This document shows positions 24,176 through 33,534 of a stretch of DNA of 64,000 bases, one piece after another. Source of the DNA: Micromonospora zamorensis (GTDB lineage Bacteria; Actinomycetota; Actinomycetes; Mycobacteriales; Micromonosporaceae); assembly GCF_900090275.1 (NCBI RefSeq), contig NZ_LT607755.1, positions 3,224,001-3,288,000 of the forward strand, read 5' to 3'. Within the stretch, counting starts at the first letter, position 1, and each line of letters opens with the position of its first letter. The position numbers were made by a program, and so were the translations under genes. Under the pieces are notes generated by a model. It had not been told where the DNA came from and searched no databases. It saw nothing but the letters and a program-made list of their open reading frames with translations.

Positions 24176-25465
24176 TCACCCGCCGACCGTGCCGCCGGCC
24201 GGGGCGGCGCGGAGTCCCACCTGCGCAGCGGCTGGCTCGGAGCCGGCGCGGCGGACCGGGCTGAAGAGGCCACCGACCGCTACCAGCAGGCACCCCGCTC
24301 CGGCCGCGAGCGTGACGGCCGCGACGCCGAACCGGGCGGCGGCCCAGGTCAGCACGACTGCGCCAGCCGGACCGAGCGCGTAGTGGGTGCTCCAGAACGC
24401 CGACGTGACCCGGCCGAGCAGGTGGTCCGGGGTGATCTCCTGGCGCAGCGACATCGAGCAGATGCCGCCGACGCTGAGGCAGCACAGGTACACGGCGGTC
24501 AGCGCGGTGACAGCGGGCACGCTCGTCGCGATGCCGACGCCCGCCACCGCGAACCCGCAGACGGCGTGGGCGCCGATCCACGTCGCGCCGAATCCGCGCC
24601 GTCGGCGCAGCGGGGCCACCAGCAGCGCGCCGGCGACCGTGCCCAGCGCCGCCAGGCCGAGCACCGTGCCGACGGTGCCCTCGGAGCCGCCGAGGTCGTG
24701 GGTGACGTGGTAGATGAGCACGTCGACGAAGCCGTAGGTCAGGAAGATGAACACCGACAGCAGGATGGTCAGCGCGCGTAGGACGGGCTGTCGCCACAGG
24801 AACCGCGCCCCGGCCAGGAACTCGGCCAGCGGCCGCTCCCGGGTCACCGTCGCGGCGCCGTCGGCCGGTGCGGGCCGTAGTCGGATCATCCACAGTCCCG
24901 CCGCGGACAGCGCGAAACTCGCCGCGTTGACGGCGATGGCGGTCGACGGGCCGAAGCGGGCCGACACCACGCCGGCGAGCAGCGGCCCGAGGACGGCCGC
25001 CGCCGCGTACGTCGCCTGCAACCGACCATTGGCCTCGGTGAGCCGATCACGATCGACGAGGTTGCGGACCGCTGTGACGGCAGCGACCTGGAACACCATG
25101 CCGGCGGCCTCGCAGATCGGCAGCACGACGAAGAGCAGCCACACCTGCGGGCCCACCAGCCACGCCAGCGGCACCAGGCCGTAGAGCACCAGACGGGTCA
25201 GGTCTGCCACGATCATCAGCGTGCGGCGGTCGTACCGGTCGACCAGCACCCCGCCGAAGATCCCGGCGGCGACGGACGCCGCGCCCGCGACGGCCGTGAG
25301 CAGGCCCATCTGCGCCACCGACCCGGTCGCCTGGAGCACCAGCAGCGGCACCGCCAGGTACGCGAACGAGTCGCCGGCCGCCGAGAGCGACTGCGCGACC
25401 CAGTACGTGCCGAAGGTGCGGTCCCGCCACAGCGGAGGCCGGTCTGCGCCGGCAGGTCGGCTCAT
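24176..25465 (-). CDS. MFS exporter, macrolide/enterobactin-efflux type
   Basis: A 429-residue transporter with twelve predicted membrane segments. Conserved motif A appears as GVLVDRYDRRTLMIVADLTR after helix 2. The opening FGTYWVAQSLSAAGDSFAYLA is typical of the DHA3 (MefA/EntS) subgroup, which exports antibiotics or siderophores by proton antiport. Start ATG 25465 is chosen because the family N-terminus begins there; no Shine-Dalgarno is present, and upstream ATGs at 25486 and 25510 are possible. It could export siderophore, given the des locus nearby, but nothing specific supports that. Confidence 0.82.
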   Translation of the reverse strand: MSRPAGADRPPLWRDRTFGTYWVAQSLSAAGDSFAYLAVPLLVLQATGSVAQMGLLTAVAGAASVAAGIFGGVLVDRYDRRTLMIVADLTRLVLYGLVPLAWLVGPQVWLLFVVLPICEAAGMVFQVAAVTAVRNLVDRDRLTEANGRLQATYAAAAVLGPLLAGVVSARFGPSTAIAVNAASFALSAAGLWMIRLRPAPADGAATVTRERPLAEFLAGARFLWRQPVLRALTILLSVFIFLTYGFVDVLIYHVTHDLGGSEGTVGTVLGLAALGTVAGALLVAPLRRRRGFGATWIGAHAVCGFAVAGVGIATSVPAVTALTAVYLCCLSVGGICSMSLRQEITPDHLLGRVTSAFWSTHYALGPAGAVVLTWAAARFGVAAVTLAAGAGCLLVAVGGLFSPVRRAGSEPAAAQVGLRAAPAGGTVGG

Positions 25466-25518
25466 GCGGCCGAGGGTAGTACGCATCGCCGATCCGGTTG
25501 GCCCGCACATGCCGGCAG

Positions 25519-25556
25519 CGGCGGCGGCCGCGGGAAGGATCCCGCGGCCGCCGCCG
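25519..25556. terminator. Perfect 17-bp hairpin terminator after the FMN reductase gene
   Basis: CGGCGGCGGCCGCGGGA (25519-25535) pairs perfectly with 25540-25556 around an AGGA loop. It lies 15 bases after the FMN reductase stop on the reverse strand and separates it from the MFS gene. Confidence 0.75.
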
Positions 25557-25571
25557 GTAAGCCCGAAACGG

Positions 25572-26132
25572 TCAGCCCTTGCGCAGCGGAGCGAGCGCGG
25601 AGCTCCAGGCGACCACCTGGTCGAGCGTGGTGGTCAGCGCGTCCTGCTGGAACTGGTTGGGCTTGAAGGTGCTGAAGTTCTCGAAGTCGGTGAAGAGCGA
25701 CAGCGCGACCTGCGAACGCACGTCGGCCATCTGGAGCTCACCGGAGATCAGACGCAGGTGCTCCACGGCACGCGCCCCGCCGACCGAGCCGTAGCTGACG
25801 AAGCCGACGGCCTTGTTGTTCCACTCGGCGTAGAGGAAGTCGATCGCGTTCTTCAGGGCGCCCGAGGTGGAGTGGTTGTACTCGGGGGTGACGATGATGA
25901 ACCCGTCGTACGAGGCGATCGTCTCGGCCCAGCGCAGCGTGTGCGGCTGGGAGTACTGACCCATCGAGGGCGGGTACGCCTCGTCGAGGTGCGGCAGCTG
26001 GTAGTCGAGCAGGTCGATCAGCTCGTACTCCGCGTCGGAGCGCTGCTTGGCGATCTCCAGCACCCAGCGGGCGACGGCTTCCCCGTTACGCCCCGGACGG
26101 GTGCTTCCGAGGATGATCCCGATCCTGGTCAT
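25572..26132 (-). CDS. NADPH-dependent FMN reductase family flavoprotein
   Basis: A 186-residue flavodoxin-like enzyme with GIILGSTRPGRNGEAVARWV (FMN phosphate loop GSxRxGR), the central VTPEYNHSTSGALKNAIDFL (P-E-Y-N family signature) and VGFVSYGSVGGARAVEHLR. These reductases make reduced flavin or reduce azo compounds, quinones or chromate. AAGGGC lies about seven bases before the ATG. It is divergent from a MarR gene with two operator copies between, so it is probably its regulated target. Confidence 0.9.
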   Translation of the reverse strand: MTRIGIILGSTRPGRNGEAVARWVLEIAKQRSDAEYELIDLLDYQLPHLDEAYPPSMGQYSQPHTLRWAETIASYDGFIIVTPEYNHSTSGALKNAIDFLYAEWNNKAVGFVSYGSVGGARAVEHLRLISGELQMADVRSQVALSLFTDFENFSTFKPNQFQQDALTTTLDQVVAWSSALAPLRKG

Positions 26133-26185
26133 GTGTGGTGCCCTTCCAGAGGTCCTTGCCTGACGGCCAGAACGCTAACCGGTGC

Positions 26186-26257
26186 TTGATTGGTCAAGCA
26201 AATACTCTGGTTATGGTCGTGGTCACACGGAGGGTAACCATTTGCTCAGTCAAACAA
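26186..26257. promoter_or_regulatory. Two MarR-type operator copies in the divergent promoter
   Basis: TTGATTGGTCAAGCAA (26186-26201) and TTGCTCAGTCAAACAA (26242-26257) share 12 of 16 bases in the same orientation, 56 bases apart. The first is embedded in the perfect palindrome TGCTTGA-TTGG-TCAAGCA (26183-26200). They flank the promoters of the FMN reductase and MarR genes, as expected for repression of both. Confidence 0.6.
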
Positions 26258-26264
26258 GTATGGT

Positions 26265-26744
26265 ATGAGGATGTCCAACCCCTCCGCGCCGACGCCGCAA
26301 CCCCTCAACCCCGACGAGGAGGCCCTGGTCCGCGCTCTGGGCCAGGTGATGCACGTGTTGCCCCGGGCGATCGACGCAGACATGGTCGGTGACCGTCAGT
26401 TACCACTCACCGAGTACACCGCCCTGATGAACCTGTCGGAGGCACCGGACCGGCGGATGCGCATGCACGAGCTCGCGGCGCTGTGCCATCTCTCGCTCAG
26501 CGGCATGACCCGCACGATCATCCGGTTGGAGACGCAGGGGCTGGTCAAGCGGGAACGGTGCGAGGAGGACGCCCGCGGCTGGAACGCCGTCCTCACCGAC
26601 GCCGGCTTCGCCCGCCTCCAGGAGTCCTGGCCCAGTCACCTGGCCGCCGTACGCCGCCGGTTCCTCCAGCACTTCGAGGGCTTCGACCTGGCCCAGTTGG
26701 CCCGTGCGTTCCAGCGGGCCGGCACGGCGGAGCCGACCCGCTGA
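26265..26744 (+). CDS. MarR-family transcriptional regulator
   Basis: A 159-residue winged-helix regulator. The recognition helix region is MRMHELAALCHLSLSGMTRT and the wing is LETQGLVKRERCEEDARGWN, with the D-x-R of the wing present. The family senses phenolic, quinone or oxidant signals and typically represses a divergent detoxification gene, here the FMN reductase. ATG 26265 and 26271 are both possible. A TATGGT hexamer six bases before 26271 would suit a leaderless mRNA. It ends ten bases before the convergent desD stop. Confidence 0.9.
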   Translation: MRMSNPSAPTPQPLNPDEEALVRALGQVMHVLPRAIDADMVGDRQLPLTEYTALMNLSEAPDRRMRMHELAALCHLSLSGMTRTIIRLETQGLVKRERCEEDARGWNAVLTDAGFARLQESWPSHLAAVRRRFLQHFEGFDLAQLARAFQRAGTAEPTR

Positions 26745-26754
26745 GAGTCCGCGG

Positions 26755-28602
26755 TCAGCGGGTCGGCGCGTGGGCCGCCAGCGGGTTGACGAGAGTGCCG
26801 ACGAACTGGAGAGCCGCCGACGGGTCGGCCAGATCGATCATCTGCTGGTTGTTGCGGAGCTGGAGCCGGTTGAGGCAGGACAACGTGAACTCCGGGGCGA
26901 ACAGGTCGTAGTGGCGGACCCGCTCGGCCAGGTGCGGCACCCGGTCGAAGTAGTCGGCCGCGCAGGCCGCGACCGTACGCCAGAAGTCGTCCTCGGCGAG
27001 CACGCCGGCCTCGACCAGGACCGCGTTGAGGTGACGCAGGAAGCAGTCCACCACGTCGGTGAAGATGGTCAGCAGCTTGGTGTCGTCGGGCACGTCGACC
27101 CGGATCCGCTCCACCTCGGCGGGCAGCTCGACGTCGGCGCTCATCACCGCGATCTCCTCGGCGATGTCCTTGAAGATCACCCGCTCGACCGTGTCGTGCT
27201 CGTCGAGGACCAGGATGACGTTCTCGCCGTGCGGCATGAACGCCAGGTCGTGGGCGTAGAAGCTGTGCAGCAGCGGGGTCAGGTAGGCGTCCAGGTAGCG
27301 ACGCAGCCAGACCTCGGGCGCCAACCCGGACCGGGCGATCAGCGCCGCGGCCAGCGAGCCGCCGTCGTTGTCCACGTGCAGCAGCGCGGCCATGGTGGAC
27401 AGTCGCTGCCCCGGCGCCAGGTCGGGCACCGGGCTCTCGCGCCACAGGGCGGCCAACATCTTCCGGTACGGGGAGGTGCGGTCGGTCGCCGCCTCGTACT
27501 GCCGGTGCCGGTAACCCACAGCGGCCCGTTCCCGGATCACGGTCAGGCCGGTGCCGGTCAGCACCTCGTCGCGCGCGATCAGGTCGGCCAGCCAGTCGTT
27601 GATCGCCGGGGTGGCCGCCATGTACGCGGCCGACAACCCCCGCATGAAGCCCATGTTCAGCACCGACAGCGCCGTCTTCACGTAGTGCCGGCTCGGCTCG
27701 CTCACGTTGAAGAAGGTGCGGATGGACTGCTGGGCGAGGTACGCGTCCGGCCCGGGGCCGAGGTGCACCAGCCGACGTTCGGCCAGCTCCCCGGCGAAGG
27801 TGACCGCCAGCTTGTTCCACCACTGCCACGGGTGCGCGGGGATCAGGTGGTAGTCGGCGAGGTCGAGGCCCAGGTCGGCCATCGTGGCCCCGAACCGGGC
27901 CCGGGTCTGCGCGTCCAGCTCGCTCTCGATCAGCGCGTCGTAGTCGAGGTCGGCGGCGCTGCTGAACGTCGAGTGGTCCCGGTGCGCGGCGAGCCACTCC
28001 AGGCGTACCGCCTCGGCGGTCTCTGGCGCGTAGCGGTGGTACTCGTCGACGCCGAAGCCGAGGCGGCCGTTGTTGGCCACGAAGCAGGGGTGGCCCTCGG
28101 TCATCGACGTCTCGATGGTCTGGAAGTCCGCAGTGGCCAGCTCGGCGGCGCTCGGCGCGGCCTTGGCCAGCTTGTACGCGGTGCCCGCCAGCGTCGAGGT
28201 GATCTCCTCCAGGTAGACCGGGAGCACCCGCGCGGAGAGCCCGAGGGTGCCGCGCAGCTCGACGATGAAATCCACCGCGTCGGGTGGCAGCGGCGTGCCG
28301 TCGCGGTGCCGGGTGATGCTGTCAGCGTCGATCTGCCAGTGCGCCAGGGCGAGCACCCGCGCGGCGAAGCGGTAGGTGACAGTGCCGTCGTCGCTGCGGA
28401 CCTCGTAGAACTGTCGGTCGTCGGGGCCTGGCACGGGCTCCGGTGCGAGCAGTCGTTCGTGGGTGAACTCGGCGAGCGCCTTGCGGACCAGCAGCCGGTT
28501 GGCCCGGGCCCAGCGCTGCGGGGTGAGGTGCCCGACCGGGTCTCCGGAAGCGGCGTGCCCGGCGGCGGCTGGCGTCAGGGTGGGAACGGCGGTGGCGGTC
28601 AC
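26755..28602 (-). CDS. desD: Desferrioxamine synthetase (NIS, IucA/IucC family)
   Basis: A 615-residue NRPS-independent siderophore synthetase. Signature segments are IETSMTEGHPCFVANNGRLG (ATP-site HPxxKxR-like region), YHLIPAHPWQWWN, and the C-terminal FhuF-like segment with FMPHGENVILVLDEHDTVER. DesD uses ATP to oligomerise and cyclise N-hydroxy-N-succinylcadaverine, giving desferrioxamine E and relatives. It is the last gene of the desABCD run. Its GTG overlaps the desC stop (GTGA). Confidence 0.95.
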   Translation of the reverse strand: MTATAVPTLTPAAAGHAASGDPVGHLTPQRWARANRLLVRKALAEFTHERLLAPEPVPGPDDRQFYEVRSDDGTVTYRFAARVLALAHWQIDADSITRHRDGTPLPPDAVDFIVELRGTLGLSARVLPVYLEEITSTLAGTAYKLAKAAPSAAELATADFQTIETSMTEGHPCFVANNGRLGFGVDEYHRYAPETAEAVRLEWLAAHRDHSTFSSAADLDYDALIESELDAQTRARFGATMADLGLDLADYHLIPAHPWQWWNKLAVTFAGELAERRLVHLGPGPDAYLAQQSIRTFFNVSEPSRHYVKTALSVLNMGFMRGLSAAYMAATPAINDWLADLIARDEVLTGTGLTVIRERAAVGYRHRQYEAATDRTSPYRKMLAALWRESPVPDLAPGQRLSTMAALLHVDNDGGSLAAALIARSGLAPEVWLRRYLDAYLTPLLHSFYAHDLAFMPHGENVILVLDEHDTVERVIFKDIAEEIAVMSADVELPAEVERIRVDVPDDTKLLTIFTDVVDCFLRHLNAVLVEAGVLAEDDFWRTVAACAADYFDRVPHLAERVRHYDLFAPEFTLSCLNRLQLRNNQQMIDLADPSAALQFVGTLVNPLAAHAPTR

Positions 28603-29222
28603 GCCGGGGCTCCTTCGGTTCGGGCGGCGGCAGCGCGGTCAGCGTCGGCGGGGCGGTCTGCGGCGGCGAGGTCGGCGGCCTGGAACTGGGCTCGGGTGCA
28701 GACGCTGAGCAGCGCGTCCTTCTCGGGCTTGGCGATCGGGCCGACGACCTCGAAGCCGACGGCGGCGTTCAGCGCGTGCACGGCCGTGTTGCGGACGTCC
28801 GGCTCGACCACCACCCGTCTGGTCGCGGGGTCGTCGAAGAGCCACGCCATGACGGTGCCGAGGACCGCCCGGGTGAAGCCGTGCACCGGAGTGCCGACGG
28901 GCGCGCAGAGGAAGTGCATGCCCACGTCACCGGGTTGGTGGTCGTAGAGGCCGGCCAGCTCGACGTGGGCCGGGTCGTAGCGCTCGGCGAGGAAGGCGGG
29001 ACTCCCCCGCCACAGCCCGAGGTACGCGTCGTGGTGCGGGTGTTCGGCGATCCGCTGGTACTCCTCGGTCACCCGGGCCAGGCCGGCGTCCTGCATCAGC
29101 CAGAACGCCGCCTTCGGGTGGGTCACCCAGGTGTGCAGCAGCGCGGCGTCGGTGTCCAGGTCGAGCGTACGCAGGGCGAACTCGCCGAGCCGATGGTCGG
29201 AGCGGGCGAAGACGACGCTCAC
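28599..29222 (-). CDS. desC: N-hydroxycadaverine acyltransferase (GNAT-like)
   Basis: A 207-residue acyltransferase of the IucB/DesC type: [40 protein letters not shown] and [20 protein letters not shown] (acyl-CoA loop and N-x2-A pattern), then [18 protein letters not shown]. DesC moves a succinyl or acetyl group from CoA to N-hydroxycadaverine. The start GTG overlaps the desB stop and the stop overlaps the desD start, so translation is coupled on both sides. The C-terminal 25 residues are Ala/Asp-rich and probably disordered. Confidence 0.92.
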   Translation of the reverse strand: MSVVFARSDHRLGEFALRTLDLDTDAALLHTWVTHPKAAFWLMQDAGLARVTEEYQRIAEHPHHDAYLGLWRGSPAFLAERYDPAHVELAGLYDHQPGDVGMHFLCAPVGTPVHGFTRAVLGTVMAWLFDDPATRRVVVEPDVRNTAVHALNAAVGFEVVGPIAKPEKDALLSVCTRAQFQAADLAAADRPADADRAAAARTEGAPA

Positions 29223-30496
29223 GACGTCACCCCGAACTCCTGGAAGGTGATGCTCTTCTCGATCGGGTAGTACTCCCGGCCGAGCAGCTCACGGATGATC
29301 CAGGAGTTGCGGTAGGGGCCCATGCCCAGGTCCGGCGAGGTGATGCTGTGCGTGTGGGTGCCCGCGTTCTGCAGGAAGATGCCCCGCCCGCTGTGGTCGA
29401 TGCTGTAGTTGCGGGCCACGTCGAACCGGCCGTGCCCGTCCCAGCGGATCCGGTCACGCACCGGCGTGAGGAACTCCGGCACCCGGTAGTGGTAGCCGGT
29501 CGCCAGCACCAACCCCTCGGTACGCACTGTGAAGTCCCGCTCCTGCTCCACCTGACGCAGCCCGAGCGTGTACACCCCGTCCTGGTGATCGGCCCCGACC
29601 AGCTCGGTGTTGGTGAGCAGGCGGGTGTTCACCGGTCCGTCGACGGTATGCGCGTACAGCAGGTCGAAGATCTCGTTGATCAGATCCGCGTTGATCCCCT
29701 TGAACAGGCCCTTCTGCTCGGTCTCCAGCCGGTAGCGGGTCGCCTCGGGCAGAGCGTGGAAGTAGTCCACGTAGTCCGGTGAGGTCATCTCCAGCGTCAG
29801 CTTGGTGTATTCGAGCGGGAAGAACCGCGGCGAACGGGTCACCCAGTTGAGCTGGTAGCCGTACCGGTCGATGTCACCGAGCAGGTCGTGGTAGATCTCG
29901 GCGGCGCTCTGCCCGCTGCCCACCACGGTGATGCTGCGCTTGGTGCGCAGCGCCGCCCGGTGCTCCAGGTAACGGGAGTTGTGCACGGCGTCCCCGGGCA
30001 GCGCGGCGACGGCGTCGGGCAGGTACGGCGGGGTGCCGGTGCCGAGCACCAGGTGCCGGGCCGCGTACTCGACGGTCTCTCCGGTGCCGGTGCTGGCCCG
30101 CACCACGTACCGGTCGTCGGCGGCGTCGTACTCCACAGTGGTCACGGTCTGACCGAAGCGCACGTTCGGCAGCTTCGCCGCCGCCCACCGGCAGTACGCG
30201 TCGTACTCGCTGCGCAGCGGGTAGAAGCTCTCCCGGATGTAGAACGGGTAGAGCCGGCCGATCTCCTTGAGGTAGTTGAGGAAGGAGTACGGCGACGTCG
30301 GGTCGGCGAGGCTGACCAGATCGGCGATGAACGGGGTCTGCAGCCGCGCCGACTCCAGCAGCATGCCGGGGTGCCAGGCGAGGCTCGGGCGGGCCTCCAG
30401 GAACACCCCGTCCAGCTCGTCGATCGGCGCCGTGAGGCAGGCCAGGCCCAGGTTGTACGGGCCCAGCCCGATGGCGATGAAGTCGTGGGTGGACAT
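29219..30496 (-). CDS. desB: Cadaverine/lysine N-monooxygenase
   Basis: A 425-residue flavin N-hydroxylase. It shows the FAD loop [16 protein letters not shown], the NADPH loop [18 protein letters not shown], the family segment [18 protein letters not shown] and the C-terminal [11 protein letters not shown]. DesB hydroxylates the terminal amine of cadaverine with O2 and NADPH, the second step of desferrioxamine synthesis. ATG 30496 is chosen because the family N-terminus [13 protein letters not shown] starts there. It lies 62 bases after the desA stop, a gap that holds a short tandem duplication. Confidence 0.95.
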   Translation of the reverse strand: MSTHDFIAIGLGPYNLGLACLTAPIDELDGVFLEARPSLAWHPGMLLESARLQTPFIADLVSLADPTSPYSFLNYLKEIGRLYPFYIRESFYPLRSEYDAYCRWAAAKLPNVRFGQTVTTVEYDAADDRYVVRASTGTGETVEYAARHLVLGTGTPPYLPDAVAALPGDAVHNSRYLEHRAALRTKRSITVVGSGQSAAEIYHDLLGDIDRYGYQLNWVTRSPRFFPLEYTKLTLEMTSPDYVDYFHALPEATRYRLETEQKGLFKGINADLINEIFDLLYAHTVDGPVNTRLLTNTELVGADHQDGVYTLGLRQVEQERDFTVRTEGLVLATGYHYRVPEFLTPVRDRIRWDGHGRFDVARNYSIDHSGRGIFLQNAGTHTHSITSPDLGMGPYRNSWIIRELLGREYYPIEKSITFQEFGVTS

Positions 30497-30524
30497 CCGG
30501 CCCTCCAGGCCCAGATTGGAGTTC

Positions 30525-30577
30525 ATCGGCATCAGCCGACGGTGCAGGTCGATCGGCATCAGCCGACGTGGCAGGTC
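30525..30577. repeat. 27-base tandem duplication at the 3' end of desA
   Basis: Two adjacent copies begin ATCGGCATCAGCCGACG (30525 and 30552). Each continues with GTGCAGGTC or TGGCAGGTC. The second copy contains the desA stop codon, so the first copy is a duplicated stop region that lengthens the desA-desB spacer. Confidence 0.65.
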
Positions 30578-32097
30578 AGGTCGGCGGTGACGTGGTCGTG
30601 CACGTAGCGGCCGGCGTGGGTGGCGATCAGGTCGAGGACGTAACCGACGTCTTCGACTGTGGTCGCCGGGTTGAGCAGGGTGAACTTCAAGAAGTGCCGG
30701 CCGTCGACCCGGGTCCCGGCGACCACGGCGAGGCCGGACGCCGCAAGGGCCTCCCGGGCGTGCAGGTTGGCCGCGTCGGCCAGGTCCCGGCCGGGGCCGG
30801 TGGGCAGGTAGCGGAAGACCACGGTGCTCAGCTCGGAGCGGGTCACCACCTCGAAGCGGGGGTCCTGGCTGACCAACTGCCAGGCGTCGGCGGCCCGGTC
30901 GACCACCTCGTCGAAGAGCGCGCCGAGCGCGTGCGGGCCCATCACCCGCAGCGTCAGCCAGAGCTTCAGCGCGTCGAAGCGGCGGGTGGTCTGCAGGCTC
31001 TTGTCGACCTGGTTGGGGATGCGCTGCTCCACCATCCGGGCCGGGTTGAGGTAGTCGGCGTGGTAGGTGGCGTGCCGCAGCACCCCCCGGTCGCGGACCA
31101 GCAGCGCGCTGGAGCTGACCGGCTGGAAGAACGACTTGTGGAAGTCGACGGTCACCGAGTCGGCCCGTTCGATGCCGTCGAGCAGGTGCCGGCGCGTCGG
31201 CGAGATCAGCAGACCGCAGCCGTACGCGGCGTCCACGTGCAGCCAGACACCGGTCGCCGCGCAGATCCCGGCGAGCTCCGTCAACGGGTCGATGGAGCCG
31301 AAGTCGGTGGTGCCGGCCGTGGCGACGACCGCCATCACCACCAGCCCGGCCTGCCGGCAGCGCTCGATCTCCTCGCGGACGGCGGACGCCCGGATCCGTC
31401 GCCGGGCGTCGGTGGGCACCGCGATCACGGCGTCCGGGGCGAGGCCGAGCAGTTTGGCCGACTTCTGCACGCTGAAGTGACCGGCCGCGGAGGTGAGCAC
31501 CCGCAGTCGGGGCAGCAGCTCCGCGCGGGCCGCCGGGCCGACCGCGTCGACGCACGCCTCCTCGCGGGCCAGCAGCAGCGCCTGGAGGTTGGACTGGCTG
31601 CCACCGCTGGTGAAGACGCCGTCCGCGCTGGGGCCGAGGCCGATCCGCTCGGCGGTCCAGTCGATCAGCCGCCGCTCGATGAGGGTCGCCCCGGCGCTCT
31701 GGTCCCAGGTGTCCAGGGACGAGTTCACGGCGGTGAGCACCGCTTCGCCGAGCAGCGCCGGGATGGCCACCGGGCAATTGAGGTGGGCGAGGTAGCGGGG
31801 GTGATGGAACCAGACGGCGTCGCGCAGGTAGACGTCCTCCAGCTCGTCCAGCGCGGCGCCGGCGTCGCCCAACGGCCGGTCCAGGTCCACCCGGTCGACC
31901 AGGGGGGCCAGCTCGGCGGGCGTGATCCCGGTGACGGGACGGTCCACGGTGGCCACCCGGCGGGCGACGCGGTCGACGCCGTCGGCGATCGCCCGCCGGT
32001 ACTGCTCGACCGAGCCGTCGTGCAACAGGTGGGCCCGCGCGGCGGCGGGCGCCGGTGACGGCGCGGTGTTCTCGACGGGGTACGTCGGCACGGTCAC
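30559..32097 (-). CDS. desA: PLP-dependent lysine decarboxylase
   Basis: A 512-residue group II decarboxylase that makes cadaverine for desferrioxamine. PLP-fold markers are [45 protein letters not shown] (Asp that binds the pyridine nitrogen) and [17 protein letters not shown] (Schiff-base Lys). GTG 32097 is chosen because a GGAAGGA lies six bases upstream. An in-frame extension to 32250 has no homology. No iron box lies directly upstream. The gene follows the binding protein and a reductase remnant on the same strand, so iron control probably comes from the box at 33512. Confidence 0.94.
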   Translation of the reverse strand: MTVPTYPVENTAPSPAPAAARAHLLHDGSVEQYRRAIADGVDRVARRVATVDRPVTGITPAELAPLVDRVDLDRPLGDAGAALDELEDVYLRDAVWFHHPRYLAHLNCPVAIPALLGEAVLTAVNSSLDTWDQSAGATLIERRLIDWTAERIGLGPSADGVFTSGGSQSNLQALLLAREEACVDAVGPAARAELLPRLRVLTSAAGHFSVQKSAKLLGLAPDAVIAVPTDARRRIRASAVREEIERCRQAGLVVMAVVATAGTTDFGSIDPLTELAGICAATGVWLHVDAAYGCGLLISPTRRHLLDGIERADSVTVDFHKSFFQPVSSSALLVRDRGVLRHATYHADYLNPARMVEQRIPNQVDKSLQTTRRFDALKLWLTLRVMGPHALGALFDEVVDRAADAWQLVSQDPRFEVVTRSELSTVVFRYLPTGPGRDLADAANLHAREALAASGLAVVAGTRVDGRHFLKFTLLNPATTVEDVGYVLDLIATHAGRYVHDHVTADLTCHVG

Positions 32098-32194
32098 TCG
32101 AAGTCCTTCCACGTTCTGGACGAGGGCAGCCGGAACCTCCCCCGGCGCGGCGGTGCGCCTCGGGGTGGTGCTGCCTTTCTGATGGGTTCGCCAC

Positions 32195-32424
32195 TCAGGC
32201 CGTGGCGCCGACCAGCGCCTCGGCGCGCAGGTCCTCTTCCGAGAGCCCACAGCGCCAGTAGCCGGCGAAGGTCACCCGCCGACGGTCGAAGCCGCGCTCG
32301 CCGTCAGGTCCGCACCGCCGAAGGTCACCCGGACCAGCGAGGCGCCGACCCGACGGGCCCGTACGACGTGCGCGGCGAAGAAGCGGTACTGGAGGGCGAT
32401 CAGTTCGACGGTGCTCGTACTCAT
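32195..32424 (-). pseudogene. Siderophore-interacting protein (FAD ferric reductase) with the middle deleted
   Basis: From ATG 32424 the frame reads MSTSTVELIALQYRFFAAHV then VRARRVGASLVRVTFGGADL, the N-terminus of the SIP/ViuB ferric-siderophore reductase family, and stops at 32272. In a second frame, 32275-32195 encodes VTFAGYWRCGLSEEDLRAEA, the family C-terminus (GYWR-x-G-x-[ST]-E). Intact SIPs are about 260-280 residues, so about 200 residues holding the FAD and NADPH domains are missing. The junction lies at a GGGTGACCTTCG-like sequence present on both sides, consistent with deletion between short repeats. It sits four bases after the binding-protein stop, as an intact operon gene would. 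Confidence 0.8.
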
Positions 32425-32428
32425 GGCG

Positions 32429-33460
32429 TCAGCTGACCTTCTTCGCGTTCCGGATGGCGGTGGCGAGGTTTTCCAGCAGCGGCGCGGAGCCGGCGTACGA
32501 GAAGCGGGGCACAGCGTCCCAGGCGGTGACCTGGTTGGCCTTGACCGCCGGCAGTTGCTGCCAGGTCGGCTTGGCGGTGAGGTCCTTGGGCTGGAGGGCG
32601 GTGCTGCGGTTGTCCAGCAGGATCAGGTCGGCCGGGAACTTGCCGGTGTTCTCCCAGCTCAGCGCCTCGAAGTAGTCGCCGGATTCGAGCTTGTTGGGCA
32701 CCACGATGTCGACGCCCAGCTCCGCGAAGTACATCAGGTCGGTGCTGACCTTCGGGTTGGAGACGTAGAACAGGTCGGGGCTGCCGGAGCAGGCCATCAC
32801 CTTGATGCCGGGGTTGGCCTTGACCGCCTGCCGGACCGCCTCGGCGGCGGCGTCGAAGCGGGTCTTCGCGTCGGTGACCTTCTTCGCGGACAGGTCCGCG
32901 CCGAGCGACTCGGCCAGCGCGGCGTAGCGCTCGATCGGCTTGGTCATCGGCACCCGGGCGGTGGTGATCGCCACACTGGGCGCGAGCGGGAGGATCTTGC
33001 TCTTGCTCTCGTCCGGCACGTACCAGAGGGCGTCCGGGTCGTACATGTGGGTGACCAGCAGCTCGGGGCGCAGCGCCGCATACTTCTCCAGGCTGAACTC
33101 GCCCCACACGTTGCCGAGGATCTCGACGCTCTCGACGTTCAGGTCGCCGGCCTGGGGGTCGGCACTGCCGTCGGCCCGCTTGGTTTCACCGAACACTCCG
33201 ACGAGCTGCTTGTCTAGACCGAAATCGATCAGTGCCGCCGCCACGCCGGTGAAGGCCACGACGCGGGTCGGGCGGGCTGCGGCATCGACCTTCGTACCGC
33301 GGTCGTCGGTGAACGACCAGGGACCACTTCCGTTGCCGGCGGCGGGCTTCGCGGTGTCGTCCTTGCCGCAGGCGGCGAGCAGGGTGGCCAGCGTGGCGGC
33401 ACCACCGGCGGCCAACAGGCCACGGCGGGAGAGGCGACGTGCGGACAGGGCATCGGTCAT
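32429..33460 (-). CDS. Ferri-siderophore ABC binding lipoprotein (DesE/FepB-like)
   Basis: A 343-residue periplasmic-binding-type lipoprotein. The signal combines a twin-arginine motif SRRGLLAAGGAATLATLLAA with a lipobox ending in Cys31 (LLAAC). The mature protein has the class III binding fold: RPTRVVAFTGVAAALIDFGL, KYAALRPELLVTHMYDPD and KANQVTAWDAVPRFSYAG. It presents ferrioxamine to the permeases at 33535-35672. It is divergent from them across an iron box, and is followed on its own strand by the reductase remnant and desABCD. Confidence 0.9.
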   Translation of the reverse strand: MTDALSARRLSRRGLLAAGGAATLATLLAACGKDDTAKPAAGNGSGPWSFTDDRGTKVDAAARPTRVVAFTGVAAALIDFGLDKQLVGVFGETKRADGSADPQAGDLNVESVEILGNVWGEFSLEKYAALRPELLVTHMYDPDALWYVPDESKSKILPLAPSVAITTARVPMTKPIERYAALAESLGADLSAKKVTDAKTRFDAAAEAVRQAVKANPGIKVMACSGSPDLFYVSNPKVSTDLMYFAELGVDIVVPNKLESGDYFEALSWENTGKFPADLILLDNRSTALQPKDLTAKPTWQQLPAVKANQVTAWDAVPRFSYAGSAPLLENLATAIRNAKKVS

Positions 33461-33511
33461 GGTGTTGTCTTTCGATCAAGGGTCTGGCCGGGCTCGACCA
33501 GGGCAGCGGGG

Positions 33512-33530
33512 TTAGGTTAGCCTAACCTCG
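33512..33530. promoter_or_regulatory. DmdR/IdeR-type iron box
   Basis: TTAGGTTAGCCTAACCTCG contains the perfect palindrome AGGTTAG-C-CTAACCT (33514-33528). It matches the actinobacterial iron box TTAGGTTAGGCTAACCTAA at most positions. It is the only such site I find in the window and lies between the binding-protein and permease genes. Iron-loaded DmdR1/IdeR would repress both directions and, by readthrough, desABCD. Confidence 0.88.
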
Positions 33531-33534
33531 GTCA

